Shown piece by piece: positions 32,082-44,974 of a stretch of 64,000 nucleotides of DNA. The stretch is from Aquatica leii. Lineage: Eukaryota; Arthropoda; Insecta; Coleoptera; Lampyridae. The position numbers and the translations under genes were made by a program. Position 1 is the stretch's first letter, and every line of letters begins with the position of its first letter. The notes below the pieces were generated by a model. That model made no database searches, had not been told where the DNA came from, and worked only from the letters and a program-made list of their open reading frames with translations. Location: the NCBI GenBank assembly GCA_035610365.1, contig CM069432.1, positions 166,840,035 through 166,904,034 on the forward strand. The letters are read 5' to 3'.

Positions 32082-34100
32082 CATTAATTAAACATTTAAA
32101 GGAGGACGTAACTACATTACTCGATAATCTACAGACTCCAACTGTTTAATTGTATATAAATATATTTTTGAGTTATAACCTAAAAATAATATATTTAAAA
32201 TATAACAAAAAATATTTTATTGGTTACTTTACAACCGTTTAATTAATAAACAAAAATGTGACCTATATGTAAGATAACTATAACTAAATACATTTATTCA
32301 AAATACTCGTAAAAATATATTTAGAAATATATTAAACTGCAATTATTTAAAAATAGAATACTGTTCATTTATTCTAATTCTAATTTAAAGTTAGCCAAAA
32401 TAGTAGCAACATTTATAAATGTAGTTATGATGCTTTGAGTAATGCTGTTTTAATTAAATTGACAGTTTTTAACTATTTTTTTAAAGTAAATATTAATGAG
32501 TAACAAATAAGTTTATGTGCTGCACAAATATTGATTAACTTTGTGTTTCAGGTAAACTTTATATACTGTGGAATTTTCTCTCCGAATAAAACTTTCCATT
32601 GACCGCATATAAAAGCTATCAAATTTATTTAGATATTACGCAATTCTAAGATGTTACACTGTTTAATTATAGAAAAACACGTTATATAGGTTAAAATGTG
32701 AAGAAAACTAGTAGACGTCTAGTCTGAAATTATATTTGGCATGTTGCCACGTACTGAAAAACTTTAGTTCAGTGCACTGCAATCATAGCTTACTTAAAAA
32801 TTTTGGTACTTGTTTACAAATAAGATTAAAATTTCTTAGGCGTTTTCAATTTTCTATAAGTTATATGTTTTAAATAACCCCTGTTTTTTTTAATACTGTA
32901 ACAAATGTAATTTATGAAAATACAATATATTTCAATGTAATCAAACTTTATGTTGCGCGATTGTAATAAAAAAAAATTAAAAATAATATTTTTTGTTGTT
33001 TATATACCGCGCTTGTTATTTAAACTATAACATTACTATAAAAATAAAAAAGCCAATAAACACTAAAAGAAATAGTTATTTTTATTATTTTCTTTTATTA
33101 ATATTTATTGAAATCATAAATTACATAAAATACAAATTTTTTATTTAGTACTATAAATAAGGATTAATAAAAAAAATTATAATAAAAGATAAAATTTGCA
33201 AACATAACATTATAAATTAATTGCAATTTTAGAATAGAATTAGACGGTATTAATCCTGTAAAATAATGTAGTAAAATTTGTTTTGATAAGTTTTCTAATT
33301 GACACAGAAATTGTAATCCAAATCTTTAATTAAAAGTTTTTTTATTTTTTAGTATTTTTAATTTTTTTCAAAAATTACAATTTTATTAAGCACAATTTTA
33401 AAAGAACCTGTATTAAAACCTTTTTAATTAAGTAATGTTATTTAATCACATATAAGTAGGCAAATTTATCTAACCTGCAATGCGAATTTTAATTTGTGCA
33501 AATACCGGCTTACGCTTTGATTATTTTTTTAGATGCATCAGGTCAATTTGGATGCATTAGCTAGATCAACTTTTAAAGTGATAAACACGTTTATATATCT
33601 TTAGTCGTTTAATTTACTACATATACAGTTTTTATATACTATAGAAATAAAGTTTATTCATTTTAGAAGAGACATGTGACTTAACAAATCCTACTTGTTT
33701 CGTAGTCTGGGTTTTAAAATCACACTTAATTGCAGCCATAACAAAACAATGAAACTGACTACATAAATTGGACAACAATCTAATTAATAAACATTTATAG
33801 ATCTGTGCCAACAGTCAAAATTAAAATTGAGTAGTGAGTTTAAAAATTAATCGATGTTTAACAAATATTAATCAAGTGTGGTGGTTTATATGTATTTACA
33901 AATTTTACTTTACAAAATTTAGCCTTATTAATTGAAAACGAATATTGCTGTTTCAAAATTAAAATATTTAAAACAATATGAGTTTCTATAAACAAAAAAA
34001 TGTTATCACAAGTAAAAGTCTTTGACAAATATTTTGAAATAGAGATCGAGTTCTTAAATTTAATTTTGAGTTTATTTTATTATTTAAATAGCTATATTAG
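32082..34100. other. AT-rich stretch, nothing recognised
   Basis: Two kilobases of very AT-rich sequence without a supportable gene, tandem array or inverted-repeat pair. Confidence 0.5.
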
Positions 34101-34474
34101 TAGAGTAAAGTCGGCAAATATGGAATACCCTTTTTATTTTGCTTCGCAGAAGAAAAAATATAGGCTTTAGAAGAATGAAATTTTAATGTAACATTAGCTA
34201 AAGGTGTCGCCTAACAGTAGTATACATCGAATTTGCAGTATATAATACATTATATGCCTTAAAGTAATAAACATAAAAAAAATGTAATTATTCTAGCTTC
34301 CAAAAAATGGGAGGTAATATGGAATAGATATATCAGCTAATGTGGTATAGAACTAAAATCCCTCAAAAGGGAGTAAAAATATAATATAGTGCCTAATAAC
34401 TAAATATTTTTATAGAATTAATCACAATTGTTACAAAAAAAGTTTTACCAAGCTACTATTATATAATTGTTTAT

Positions 34475-34846
34475 TTATTTGCAAAAATCACATATGAATA
34501 CCTCTTCGCCTGTGGTACATGCTTCATAAGCCCACTCATTGCAAACAACACATCTTACCCATATTTCTTTGCTACGACTTGTAGAAAAACGTTCTTGGTA
34601 AAAAATACATTCGACATCTTCCTTCATTAGTTTCTTAGAGACGCAATTTAATGGAGTATCTTCATCGAAAGAATCATTAAGCACTAGATCAACTTCTGAT
34701 TCAGAAGACGAAAAATTCACTGGTTCCTTTTGTTGTTTTCCCATCTTAGATTTAGTGTTGCTCGGTCCAGCTTTATTGAAATGGCAACTTGTTCCAAATA
34801 CCTTTCGTTTAACTTTTTGTGTTGATAGATTAAATGATTCTTCCAA
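34475..34846 (-). pseudogene. Tigger transposase tail with PHD-like zinc finger
   Basis: C-terminal part of the transposase in its own frame. A Ser/Glu-rich linker (NFSSSESEVDLV) precedes a Cys cluster: an ECIFYQERF region (first Cys pair degraded), then WVRCVVCNEWAYEACT and VFICDFC at the end. This is the C4HC3-like finger common at the end of insect Tigger proteins, with the conserved W. The apparent ATG is an artefact of a stop codon at 34847 between linker and DDE domain. Confidence 0.8.
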
Positions 34847-35545
34847 TTATTCTTTATTTGGAGTCGATGTAACTATTTTTGCGTGATCACCTTTTCTCCT
34901 ACAAGTTCCAGCTTTCTTTTTCAATTCTGGGACTGGATTAATGTCTTTCGTAAGTACAATTTTTTTATTTGAAATTTCGTTGGGGACATCTTCAATATTT
35001 TCTTTCTGCATCTTAGCAGCAAAGTCTTCATCTCCACAAACACTTCTTTTTAATGGATAAATTCTAGTTGTACTAAACCCTTTTACAGCTCTTTTCCCTG
35101 TTTGTATTTTTAGATAGGCGTTTCCAAGTAATTTACATATATCATAATTCTCTGTGCGTATAAAAGTTGTAACCTCCTTGTTATAAAAAATTTTTAATGC
35201 ACCCATGACGGTTTTGTCTTTCGGTTGCACTTTATGCGTAGTATGTGGCGGTAAGCACAACATGGTGAGAAATAGCTCCTTAGCCTTTAAAATTACATCT
35301 AGATTTCTAGTGTGCGTGTAATAGCCATCTAATATAAGAAGTATTGGGTTAGTAGCTGAAGGTTTAGTTCTTTCCAAAAAATGATCGAACCATTGTGTGA
35401 ATAGATCCATTTGGATCCATCCTAATGGATAGAAAGCAAATAACGTCCTTTGGGGGGCTTCTTTTTCTTTTTTTATTTAGTCGCTTAAATTTTTGCGTGG
35501 AAATATAATCATAAGAGGTACAAAATCACCTCCAGCATTCATACA
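34847..35545 (-). pseudogene. Tigger transposase DDE domain
   Basis: From about 35545 the minus strand gives MNAGGDFVPLMIIFPRK, then a stop, then MDLFTQWFDHFLERTKP and LLILDGYYTHTRNLDVI. The last holds the second catalytic Asp; the family has DGHxSHTRN, so His is Tyr here. Next come LCLPPHTTHKVQPKDKTVMGALK, with the third Asp, and RAVKGFSTTRIYPL. The domain cuts and joins DNA at the element ends. At least one stop and one frameshift interrupt it. Confidence 0.85.
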
Positions 35546-35614
35546 CAGAACAACTGTTACCAAAGAACCGCGCTCTGCCGAAGTAGGTAAGCGCTCCAAC
35601 TTGACGTTTGCCTC

Positions 35615-36204
35615 TCAAGAAGACAACTTGGGGCAGTTCGATTCTACAATAGACAGGCCAGTTTCGTCTACATTGTATATTTGATTTGGTTTGTAGTTGG
35701 TCTTCTCCATTACATCTTCAAGAAGTTTAAAAAATTTAGTAACCTTTTCTTTGGTAAAACCTACAGCTCGTGCTAGAGAAGTTCCAGTTGGCTTTCGTAA
35801 ACTCAAAGTATCTTTATGTCTTTTCATAAAAGAAGTAAACCAATCTTTGCCTGTTGATTCATGCAACAGTGAAAACAAATGTTTTAAATGGTTCCGTCTT
35901 GCTAGCTGAAATGCCATGGCACGTACATCTCTACGCGTAAGTCGAAAATACTTTTGATCCATTACTAGTAAATACTGAACCAGTTCTTGTTCTAAATCTG
36001 TTGTTAAAACTGGTTTTCTATCCAACGTAAACTTGCAAACAGTTTCAGTATCTCCATCTTTATTGCACAAACGAAACAGCGTACTCCATGGAACGCTATA
36101 TCGTTTTGATGCAGCCAAATCCTAAATTATTACTTCTTACTGCTTCAATTGCATGTTGCATATTATCGGAAGATCACTGTTTTTTTTCCTGCAGTAGAAA
36201 TCAT
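35615..36204 (-). pseudogene. Tigger transposase DNA-binding part and start of DDE
   Basis: The likely start is the ATG read from 36204 (MISTAG), followed by a short degenerate helix-turn-helix (MQHAIEAVRSNN) and a frameshift near 36120. The main frame has AASKRYSVPWSTLFRL, then the CENP-B-type DNA-binding block LEQELVQYLLVMDQKYFRLTR and WFTSFMKRHKDTLSLRKP, and the first catalytic Asp in QIYNVDETGLSIV. A frameshift near 35620 then separates it from the rest of the DDE fold. Confidence 0.85.
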
Positions 36205-36652
36205 GATATCTGCAAAAATTGTAAGTGAAAATCGACGGCTTATATAGAATACCAATGAGTAGGGTATTATGGAATATTCTATAATACCCGTATCAAAAAA
36301 AGTACACATAATCATGAATAAAACTTTTATAATTTAATGTTTCAACAATTTAACAACTATTACATAAATACAGATAGTTTAGAAGAGCTTACCTTGTTTT
36401 AGATTTGAATTGTTTCACAAAATATACGCACAATCCGCTTTTAAAGTATTACGTCCGAAAATTCGCAAATTCACTTTTTTTGCGGTTTTAAGGTTATGTA
36501 ATGTTGTTGATCAAAAACGGTCGCAGTAAACAATCATAGTTTACTACAATATGTTAATGTGGTTATTGTACAAAAGATAGAGCTGTCCATTCCAGTAAAA
36601 ATAAGGTATTCCATATTATCCGGCCTATTCCATATTTGCCGACTTTACTCTA

Positions 36653-37780
36653 GCGTCCACTATAAATGTTTGCCGCCGAGAAAGTTAACTGATTGATTAA
36701 ATAGTTTATTTTATCTACATTTGTCAATATTTTTATTAATATGAATAATGTTTTAAATACGATCATAAAATAAATCAATACTGAAAATTTAGGTTAATTG
36801 AACCTAAAAAAGTGTACCTCCGCCATATTCAAAAATGACAAGTGGTTTTACGTGGGAGATTCAATATCAATCAAAACTACTCAAAGATTATTATTTGAAA
36901 AAAAGCGCACAGTAAGAATTGCCAAAGTAATACGATAAAATTAGGTATGTAGTTTTTATTCCATTTTAATTTTAGATTGTCAACATCTTTAAAATCAAAA
37001 TATTTTGGTTGTGAATTACTTAATTATTAGCAGATGATAGTGTAATTAATAAGTGCACTATACTTTTCAAAATTCCATAATGTTAAAAAACAATTCAAGC
37101 AAATCAACGCGTCAATATATTTTGAACGTATGTATATTTAGGTATGGTGATAACGCAATATTCTACATATTAAACAATTATTTAAAAATGCGATTTCAAG
37201 CGCCAATTGTTTTTTACATTAAGGGCGCGTTCGAATGCGACATTCCAAATACGTAGTGAGCATTAATTGAAGTAATAATATAAAATATTTAAAACAGATG
37301 TCAGCTTAGTTATAAAGTAGAAAACTGTTCGTATGACGCATAAAGAAAATTAGAGATGGGTAGAAGTTGTTATTAAAATCTTCTCAGTAGTTGCTTCCAA
37401 GAAATAATAACGGAATTAGAAAATTAATGCATACATTAAATTTCGTTTTAAGAACCAATTGTTTTAAATATATTACAAAATGAGTTAATACGAGGAATAA
37501 GACGTATAGTGACTACACCCAACTCTACACATCAAATTTCATTCAAGGTTTTATTTTTATCTTTGAATGTGCCAATGTAAGCAAATTTAAAAATAGCAGT
37601 CAAATTGCTGATTCGAATTTCAACAGCAATAGTTGTAATTTGAATGAACACGAATGAAATAATTATGTATGAAAATAAAATAAATAAAGTTACAAGCATA
37701 TAGTGGAGGTTCATTCCAAATTATTTCTTATTATGTCATTCAAAAATTCTTTATTAAGAATTTCAACTAATAAACAGAAC
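36653..37780. other. AT-rich stretch, nothing recognised
   Basis: No supported feature between the two Tigger elements. Confidence 0.5.
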
Positions 37781-37782
37781 TA

Positions 37783-39573
37783 CAGTAGTTTCCCGATTAT
37801 CCGAAAGTCGGGACCGAAGCCTTTTCGAATAACTGAAATTTTAGTTAATACGGAGTTTTTATTAAAAGAGGTAAAAACGTAAAATATTTATGTAGGTACA
37901 TAAATATGTGTTTATTCAAAGAACAAAAAAATATATTTGAAATAAAATACATAGTAGTTTCTATTTAAAAAAATGTACTACAATATACGTACATTGGTAT
38001 ATTATTTTGGTGGTGTAAAAAAAAGGATCAATCTTTGTTTAAATTTTGCATCCAAGCGTTTTTTGAAGCAATGTGTTTTCACCTTGCTAAAAGTAAAAAT
38101 GTCACTTGGTGTTGTATTAAGCTGTTGCTCTACATATAAAAATGCTGTGTTTAACCAGTTTAATGCATCAAAAGCTTAAAAGTACAAAATTTTCTTCTCT
38201 CTTTCTTCATTTCCTTCTGATTCATTATCACTAGTATTTTCACGATCCCTTTCATTAACAAGTTCAATAAAGTCAACGTCAGTTAGTTCTTCTTGTTTTT
38301 TGTTGTCAAATGTTATCCACTCTTTAATTTTTTCTGGGCCAATATCTTCCCAACTATCTAAATTTCTCATCGTTTTATAAAGCGGAGCTTCTTCTTCATC
38401 ATCATTGTCTACAGAAAGTTCTTCTTGGTGTATTATCTTTGCCTAAGGTTTTTGTAACGTTGTACTTTTCACTTTATTCCATGCAAATAAATTACCTCTT
38501 TATATTTATTATTTTTAAACAATCCATGAGTCTTTTACCAATGGCTACTCTTCTGCTCTTGGCTTTGCGGATTTGCTAATGCACATTAAACAGGCAAGAA
38601 TTGTTGCCCGGTTCTTATTCTTTTTGTAGCCGGTCGCAACGCGTTCATTTCTTCCAGCTTTGGTAACATTTTGTAATAGAGACCAATTTCGTCACTATTA
38701 TAAATTTGATCTGGCGTATATTCCTGTACTTCTATGAGTTGCTTAAACTATTGTTTACAATTTTCAACTTTGGTTTGATTAGCACACAATTTTACCGCAA
38801 ATATTTAGTTAACGTACGTCGTGGCGGTTTTTCTATCTCGATAACCAGCCGTCGCTTGCTATAAATGTATCATCAGAAGCTTCGGTTACAAGAAGATTTT
38901 CACCGATTTCAATTGCTTTTTGCTGTAATATAAGGCCTGAGATTGAAATACCACGGTCGCGTTGTTGAGTAAACCATAAACACAATGTCTCGTCAATTTT
39001 ATTGTATTCGCCCTGTTTCATAGAATTCTGGCTTTGATGTTGAGGATGCTAGTACACTACACCATTGTTCAATTTTCTGTCGATTTTTTTTCTATTTGGA
39101 AACCGTGCTTATACCTACACCATAATCCTTGGCAACACTTTTCAAAGATTTTCCTTTATGAAACCGTTTAATTGCAGTTAATTTTTCTTGCACAGTAACA
39201 ACAACATGTTTCCGCTTTTTTATTATGTTACTCATGTTGACAGTGGCGTATTTAGAACTGAATGTTTTGTTCTAAATGTTGAGAAAAGTAATAATAATAA
39301 ACCATTTACAAAGACCTTTTGTATAAAGTCCGAAAAGAACATTTTATGAAAAGAGATGACTCATGTTTGTAGATTGGAAGTATAATTGACCCTCATAAGC
39401 AGTCAAATTTTTATTAAATATTTTTGGGTTTCCCGACGTTTTCAACGAAATGACCGACCAGATGTTTCGTCTTAATTTGTTTCGCTTTGGTTTCGGCGGG
39501 TTCAAAAGTTCAGTTTCTTTCGGATAATCCGACGTTTCGGCTAGTCGGGATCCGGATAATCGGGAGGCTACTG
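37783..39573 (-). mobile_element. Second Tigger/jerky-type transposon, deleted
   Basis: 1791 bp with ends opening CAGTAG and CCCGATTATCCG in inverted orientation, bracketed by TA (37781-37782 and 39574-39575). The CAGTNGNNYCYCGATTATCCG-type terminus is diagnostic of Tigger. The minus-strand transposase is present at both its ends, but most of the DDE domain is missing. Confidence 0.85.
38170..39235 (-). pseudogene. Tigger/jerky transposase remnant
   Basis: The start is the ATG read from 39235, followed by RKHVVVTVQEKLTAIKRFHKGKS and VAKDYGVGISTVS, the N-terminal helix-turn-helix. The CENP-B DNA-binding block is the clean part (38833-39021): EYNKIDETLCLWFTQQRDRGISISG and IASDGWLSR. After that stops are frequent. 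A YTPDQIYNSDE-like block near 38710 holds the first catalytic Asp region, and the DDE core is then lost. The C-terminal acidic region (WEDIGPEKIKEWITFDN) closes it. Non-functional. Confidence 0.8.
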
Positions 39574-39885
39574 TACTACATTTACTCTCTAATTTCTTCT
39601 AACTTCAAATCAAAAAAACAAATTTTATTGATAACTAATAATATTGTAGTTTTTCTTGAAAAAGATCGGTTTTGCGATTCGTTTATAATCGATGCGTTAA
39701 AAATCTATCTAGACAAAAATTGATGGCACAATAATCGATTTTTTTTAAATTGATTTTTTCTGAAACTGATATATACTAAACTTAGAAATAATCATTTAGT
39801 CAAAATGAATCTACAAAGTTTGAATGAGAAATGGAAATGGTTATTTATTTAACGTGTTCCTGTGTAAATTGAACGTTTTTTTTCC

Positions 39886-40160
39886 ACGAGGAAAAAAAGC
39901 CCAACTTATACAAGAACGAATTGAATATAATATTTTATTGCTCGAACAGGAACTGCGAAGCCCCCAAATTTTAAAAATCTCACAAAAACAGTTTAACGTT
40001 TATGTTGACAACTGCGCAAAAACTGTCAAAACGGATTATGAAAGCGAAAATAGTATATTCAATAACAAATGTCACAATGAGACTTTTTGCCGCACGAAGA
40101 CTTCGTTTGCAGACCGACTGAAAGGAAATAAAACTATTGTTGTTTTTAGCAATGGTAAGA
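39886..40160 (+). CDS. Unrecognised coding-like segment, possible exon
   Basis: A frame reading KKAQLIQERIEYNILLLEQELRSPQ, then FNVYVDNCAKTVKTDYESEN and FADRLKGNKTIVVFSNGK, with normal amino-acid composition and higher complexity than its surroundings. It is preceded by a T-rich run ending CACGAG and followed by GGTAAGATAT, which resembles a splice donor (GTAAG). An internal exon of a host or transposon gene is possible. I recognise no domain, and the segment could be chance. Confidence 0.25.
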
Positions 40161-40169
40161 TATAAGCAA

Positions 40170-42468
40170 ATTTGTTATATGTGTTTAAAAAAGTATGTTA
40201 ATAAATCTGACAGATGACGTTTAATTAATTAAAGATTGTTACTGCCAACTTCGATCTAGTTATAAAATTCTACTACACCTTACCGGCCTAGGCCGGAAAA
40301 GTAAAATTTCCGGACGATTATGATGCCTGCAAAATACATCAAAACGGACGAAAGTACAAAAAAGAATATTTATATGTGTACTAACGAATTCTTTTACAAT
40401 TAATTTATGTTCTTTAATATTATGCTACATATTTGTAGTGTTCACGATTCTCGGTCGATTTCTTTAAATTTATTAATCGATTAGAAAAAATTAATGTATA
40501 ATGAAAAATCGATTGTAAAAATTCTTTAAGACACCACAAAAAAATCGTGAGACATTAGAAATTGGAGCAAATAAAATTTAAATGTTATGCTTTTTTTGGT
40601 TATTTATAGTCAAATTCCGACTGCAATGCAGCTGAAATATTTTTTTGGCTGTTACTGAAACTAAATAAATTTTTAAAAAAACCTAACTTTTATTACAATT
40701 ATTTTATATCTTGACACCTCCTTGATCGTCCAAATTGTACATTTGAATTGTAATTTTCTTTAATAAATTTAGGATAATTTTAACATTGTAACAATTGCCA
40801 CTTTTTGAACCAAAAAAGTTTTATTAGAAGAAATTATTCTAGGCAGTTCCTATTTTTTTAAAAATTTATTTGAGAAAAAAATTTTTCAACATTATTAGCA
40901 CTGGAGTGTGGAAGACATTAAAATAAATATTAAAGAAGTAAGATTAACAAATTTTGCTTCTCCACTGTCCAGCTGAAAAAATGCAAAGCGTAGGTTAGTA
41001 TTATTTTCAGGGAAATACTGATTTTATCTTTGTACTGATTTCATTGTAAGCAATTCAAAAATTTCCTCACTCGAAAAAACGCACAATTTACTTATTATTA
41101 CACGGCAAAGAAGATAACTATGTAAAAACGAAAAGACGAAATAGGTCTTTTTTTCAAACCGTTGTGTTAGCGTGATAATGTTTCGTTTAAATCTTGTATG
41201 AATTAATTATCTTTGTTTTGTTGTTGCAAGCTTGCAAGCATATTGTGTTACGTAAAACAATAAAGATAATAAGTAGTAATGACGTAATGCGCGCATGTTA
41301 AAGGTCGACCACCTATTGGATAAATGATGAACTAAAAAATTATCATTTCCTGTAATTTAGATGCGATTTACATTAGGTATATGGAGTGAAATCCGTTTTA
41401 TAGCTTTTTCGAAAAATAGACAACATTTTCGAAAATTAAAAGTATGTACTATTATTTGATGTATTACTTCATCGTACTGAGCTATTATAATTACGATGAT
41501 CGTTTTATAAATATTATAAAACCACATTATAACACTGTCATTTCTTGACTAACTTTGAGTATCAATAACTTTTAAGTCTTACCTTATTTTAAGAAATAAA
41601 TTATGTTACGCGATGGCCTAACATGTTTTTTAGAGTTTTCATTAATAAAAACATAAATATTCGTTTTCAATTTTAAAAAAGCTATAAAACGGTGACTGCA
41701 TAAAAATGCTATATTTTAGGCAACCCACTATACTTAAAACGCACTCTTAAGTTGAAATCAAACTTTGCTAATCTTAAATAAAAACTGGCAATCAGTAATA
41801 GTTATTTAACAAACAAGGTTGTTAATGATAGCGATTAATAATCAAGACATTTCAACGCCGTGAGCGAGTGTAACGAGCAAATGCGTTAATGATGTCGAGA
41901 TTGTTTGTCGCGGATTAACAAACGTTTTAAAGTTTTTCTGTTGATCGTACTTTAGTAAAACGTGTAAAGTTATAAAGAAACTTAAGTATACGTAACCCGT
42001 TGTTATATCTAGTAGTATGCAATATCGTTAAATCAGTGGTTGCTAACGATTTCATGGGATGCTATACAAAATCGTACATTAATAGAAATTCATTCATTGA
42101 TTTAAAATCGTTCAATAATAGGGGTCATTAACGATACATACATTATTATACGTTAATATTACTATTACTATTAACAGATGATCGACGGAAAACAAATAAA
42201 AAATAGCAAAACTGCTTAACAATCTTAAATTAAAAGTATTAAGGCGAAAAAACAAGAAACTAATTATTAGGTTAACAAAGCATCTTGATACATAGATATT
42301 TTATTTACTGATTTGAAGATAATTTAAAAGCTGATGAAAACGGTAGACTCTATTAAACATAAAAAACTACGTCTACGGTTAAATTAACATTTTGCGCCAC
42401 ACAAAACCAACGAGTTGCTGTTGTAATGTGAGATAGTAAAAAAAAATAGAATGATTCGAACAGCTAGC

Positions 42469-42470
<2 letters not shown>
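40170..42470. other. AT-rich stretch, nothing recognised apart from a palindrome
   Basis: A perfect 14-bp palindrome CCGGCCTAGGCCGG stands out at 40283-40296, followed at 40309 by a near-mirror TTTCCGG. Otherwise low-complexity sequence without a supported gene. Confidence 0.5.

Positions 42471-42471
<1 letters not shown>

Positions 42472-42513
<42 letters not shown>
42472..42513. repeat. TA microsatellite
   Basis: About 21 uninterrupted TA units at the outer border of the left repeat-A arm. Shorter TA tracts sit at 43625-43653 and 48669-48686 at equivalent borders. Confidence 0.95.
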
Positions 42514-42516
<3 letters not shown>

Positions 42517-43140
42517 TTTGTATCGTCTTCGTCTCCGCATATCTTTAGGACGCCCATCCATCCGGTAGAACAAATTATGTTACACAAGTTTTTTCCGTAT
42601 TTAAGGGGTCAGGTGTTACACCATTTCACAAGCAAAGGTAGAGGGGTAATGATATCACATGTTTTTTTCATACAAAATACAAATCTGTATTTAGTACTAC
42701 CTTACCTCCATATGGGATTACGACGCTTTCGCCTCCTTATATATATAATTGTAAAATGCTACGGTCGAGTTCACCTCTAGCGGCGCTGCCAAAATTTAAA
42801 AATATTTTCAACGCATTTAATAAAACAGCTTATGCATGCTACGATAATACAGCATCATATTTTGTACTTGTGATTTAGTTTTTACAGTGGTACAACTTAA
42901 TTTTTAGTTATTGTGTGCAGACAGTGTATTAACATTGTTTTTGAGTAGTGTGCAGTTAAACCAGACTGTTGCAATAAATACTTGTTTGCAGTAAGTAAAA
43001 GTTTCTTTTATTACAAATTAGATGTATTGGCGTATTGCTGAGAACTCAAAATATTCTAATAACTGCTTAGGTACGTCTTTTGAATTACTGTGGTGTACAA
43101 AATTCTTGACAACGTTTAAATGTTTTATCGCCACATGCAG
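42514..43140 (+). repeat. Repeat A, left copy
   Basis: About 630 bp repeated in inverted orientation at 48050-48668 with scattered substitutions. Both start at a TA microsatellite with GCATTTGTATCSTCTTCGTC and end at a PLE 3' fragment. It carries no protein. It may be the upstream part of a non-autonomous PLE, since it always adjoins the PLE end. Confidence 0.85.
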
Positions 43141-43174
43141 TTTTTATGTTATATTATTATAATATATAATACTG

Positions 43175-43622
43175 AGTATAAGCGACTTTCGGCTTAGACC
43201 GCGTAGTAGTTATACACCCAGACTTAGGCTTGGTCTTAGTCTCTTCTTGAGAGCCAAAACAAGAATTAGAACTTGGCCTGTGCCGTATCGTCGTTCGTGA
43301 ACCCAAACAAAATGACGTTTCGCAAGACATTGCAGCTTGCATCTTCAGAGTGGTAAATGTCACTGAAAGAAAAAGTGTAGCCAAGATTTGCTGAGTCTTA
43401 AACCGTCTTCTCGGTTCATATTACATGGAAGTTTTTCTGTTTCCACAGCTTCGCGGATTAGTCTGGGAAAGTAGAAAGGAGTTCTAGCTAACACTTTAGT
43501 TTAATCAAAGTTCAGCGTGTGTCCTTGGTTTCACACGTATTCTGCAACTGCTGATTTAGTAAATCTGCGGTGTTTGCAGTCAGCCATATGTTCTTTAACT
43601 TTACACTTATTGCAGTTATAAA
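43175..43622 (-). pseudogene. PLE GIY-YIG fragment with 3' end (left)
   Basis: On the minus strand from the TA tract: VKEHMADCKHRRFTKSAVAEYV, then past stops [25 protein letters not shown] and [15 protein letters not shown]. This is the second half of a GIY-YIG domain, followed by a 3' untranslated region with the hammerhead-like motif at 43314-43352. It mirrors 47740-48040 and is related to 46380-46985. Confidence 0.8.
43314..43352 (-). ncRNA. Hammerhead-like motif in PLE 3' region
   Basis: Minus strand: CTGAAGA, T, GCAA stem, loop, TTGC, GAAACGTC. The first box fits CUGANGA exactly. Helix II is GCAA/TTGC. There is one extra base before helix II, and helix I is weak in this copy. Confidence 0.35.
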
Positions 43623-43653
<31 letters not shown>

Positions 43654-43656
<3 letters not shown>

Positions 43657-44974
43657 TTTAGTACTCATACACCTCCGAATGCTATATGAAAAGATCGATT
43701 TCGCCTCCGTTTTTACGTGTTTGCCTCCGTTTTCGGAGCCGAAGACGTTTTTCCTATTTTTCATCTGTATTATGTTTCTTGAGACACTCTCTATCGTTTG
43801 ACGATTTTTTTGCCGGAGGTGAAAACGATCTAAATATCCATACAAAAATACAATATAGTTCTACTACTTATTCACTAGGGGCGTTGCTGTTTTATATTCA
43901 TGATGTGTTTAGTTCCAAACCACCTCCTTATGCTAATAGTACGTATTTGCCTCATCATATTGGCAACAACGCTAGAGGCAAAAACGATACAAAGATATAT
44001 GTACATGACGTATATGGATATAATTACTTTTCTGGATTTAGTCAAAATTGCCTACATACCTCGTATTTTCTTCCAGTCAATTTTTGTTTAATTTGCTTAT
44101 ATTACAGATTAGTAAGGTAAGTATGATATTGATATGAACTAATATAAAACAAGTCATCATACATACATACAGTATATCTCCAGATCAAATTTACAAGAGG
44201 ATAAACCATTTAATTTTACGAAAAAGTTTACTGTGACACCTAGAAAAAAATAAAAAAGTTTAAATGTGTTAGAGGCCGTCAGAATAAATTTAATAATAAC
44301 CGTAAAAAGATTAAATATTTATTGTCTAAAAAATAAGAACATAACGTGTATATGCACACAACCCGGTTCTAACATAATCTCCCACTTCCTCTTACTCTAT
44401 ATCCTGTCATGCGCGATCCAACAAGCCGCTAAATTTAAATTTTCTTTTTATGCTCTTACAAATGAAAAAATGCCATTATCTACAGAATAAAATCTTTATG
44501 CAAAAATAAATAATATTAATTAATTGTTAGATCTGGGACACTGTTTTGGACTTTGAACGAAACGTTGGCAACTTCGGTTTCTACTTCAAAACGGTTTAAA
44601 CCCAAAAAAACGTTTTCACTTTACTTCGGCCATGGAAGCCTCTGATCTTATATTTAAATTCATTATATTTTGTAGAAATGTTATTATAAAAAAAAATTTT
44701 GTTTTTAGGTAGCTGTTTAGTTACAATTAAATAAATAACACGCAGTTATAAAGTTTATTTAACAAAGATTATAAAAGTAATAAAATGAAAACAATACAAT
44801 ACAAATAATAAAATAATGACATTATGTCAAAATGACTACGTATTTTTATTTTTCTGCTGTTGTGTATATATTATACACAAAAGTCCTTACTTTCTGTTGG
44901 TTTATAGGCTCATACACCCAAGCATTTTTAGAGCTTACTTCTTTTTAGTATGCTGTTTAAAGTGACGATACCAA
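43654..44974. other. No supported gene
   Basis: Includes a region rich in GCCTCCG words near 43690-43740 and an open but compositionally odd frame at 43686-44120 that I do not believe. Near 44625 a CGGCCATGGAAGCCTC word resembles the end of PLE fragments such as 2070-2085 but is too short to call. Confidence 0.4.

Larger units (their letters stand above)
34103..36650 (-). mobile_element. Tigger/pogo DNA transposon
   Basis: 2548 bp with terminal inverted repeats opening GAGTAAAGTCGGCAAATATG and continuing GAATA, bracketed by TA (34101-34102 and 36651-36652). It encodes, on the minus strand, a pogo-type transposase with a CENP-B-like DNA-binding part, a DDE domain and a PHD-like tail, in three broken frames. 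The length is what a full Tigger copy would be, so it decayed by point changes and not by deletion. Confidence 0.88.

Noticed and set aside
43686-44120. 144-codon open frame with many Phe, Ser and Tyr
   Set aside because: It lies in GCCTCCG-rich repeat sequence, has no motif, and its composition is that of translated low-complexity DNA.
44610-44650. CGGCCATGGAAGCCTC as another PLE end
   Set aside because: Similarity to 2070-2085 covers fewer than 20 bases, with no supporting protein.
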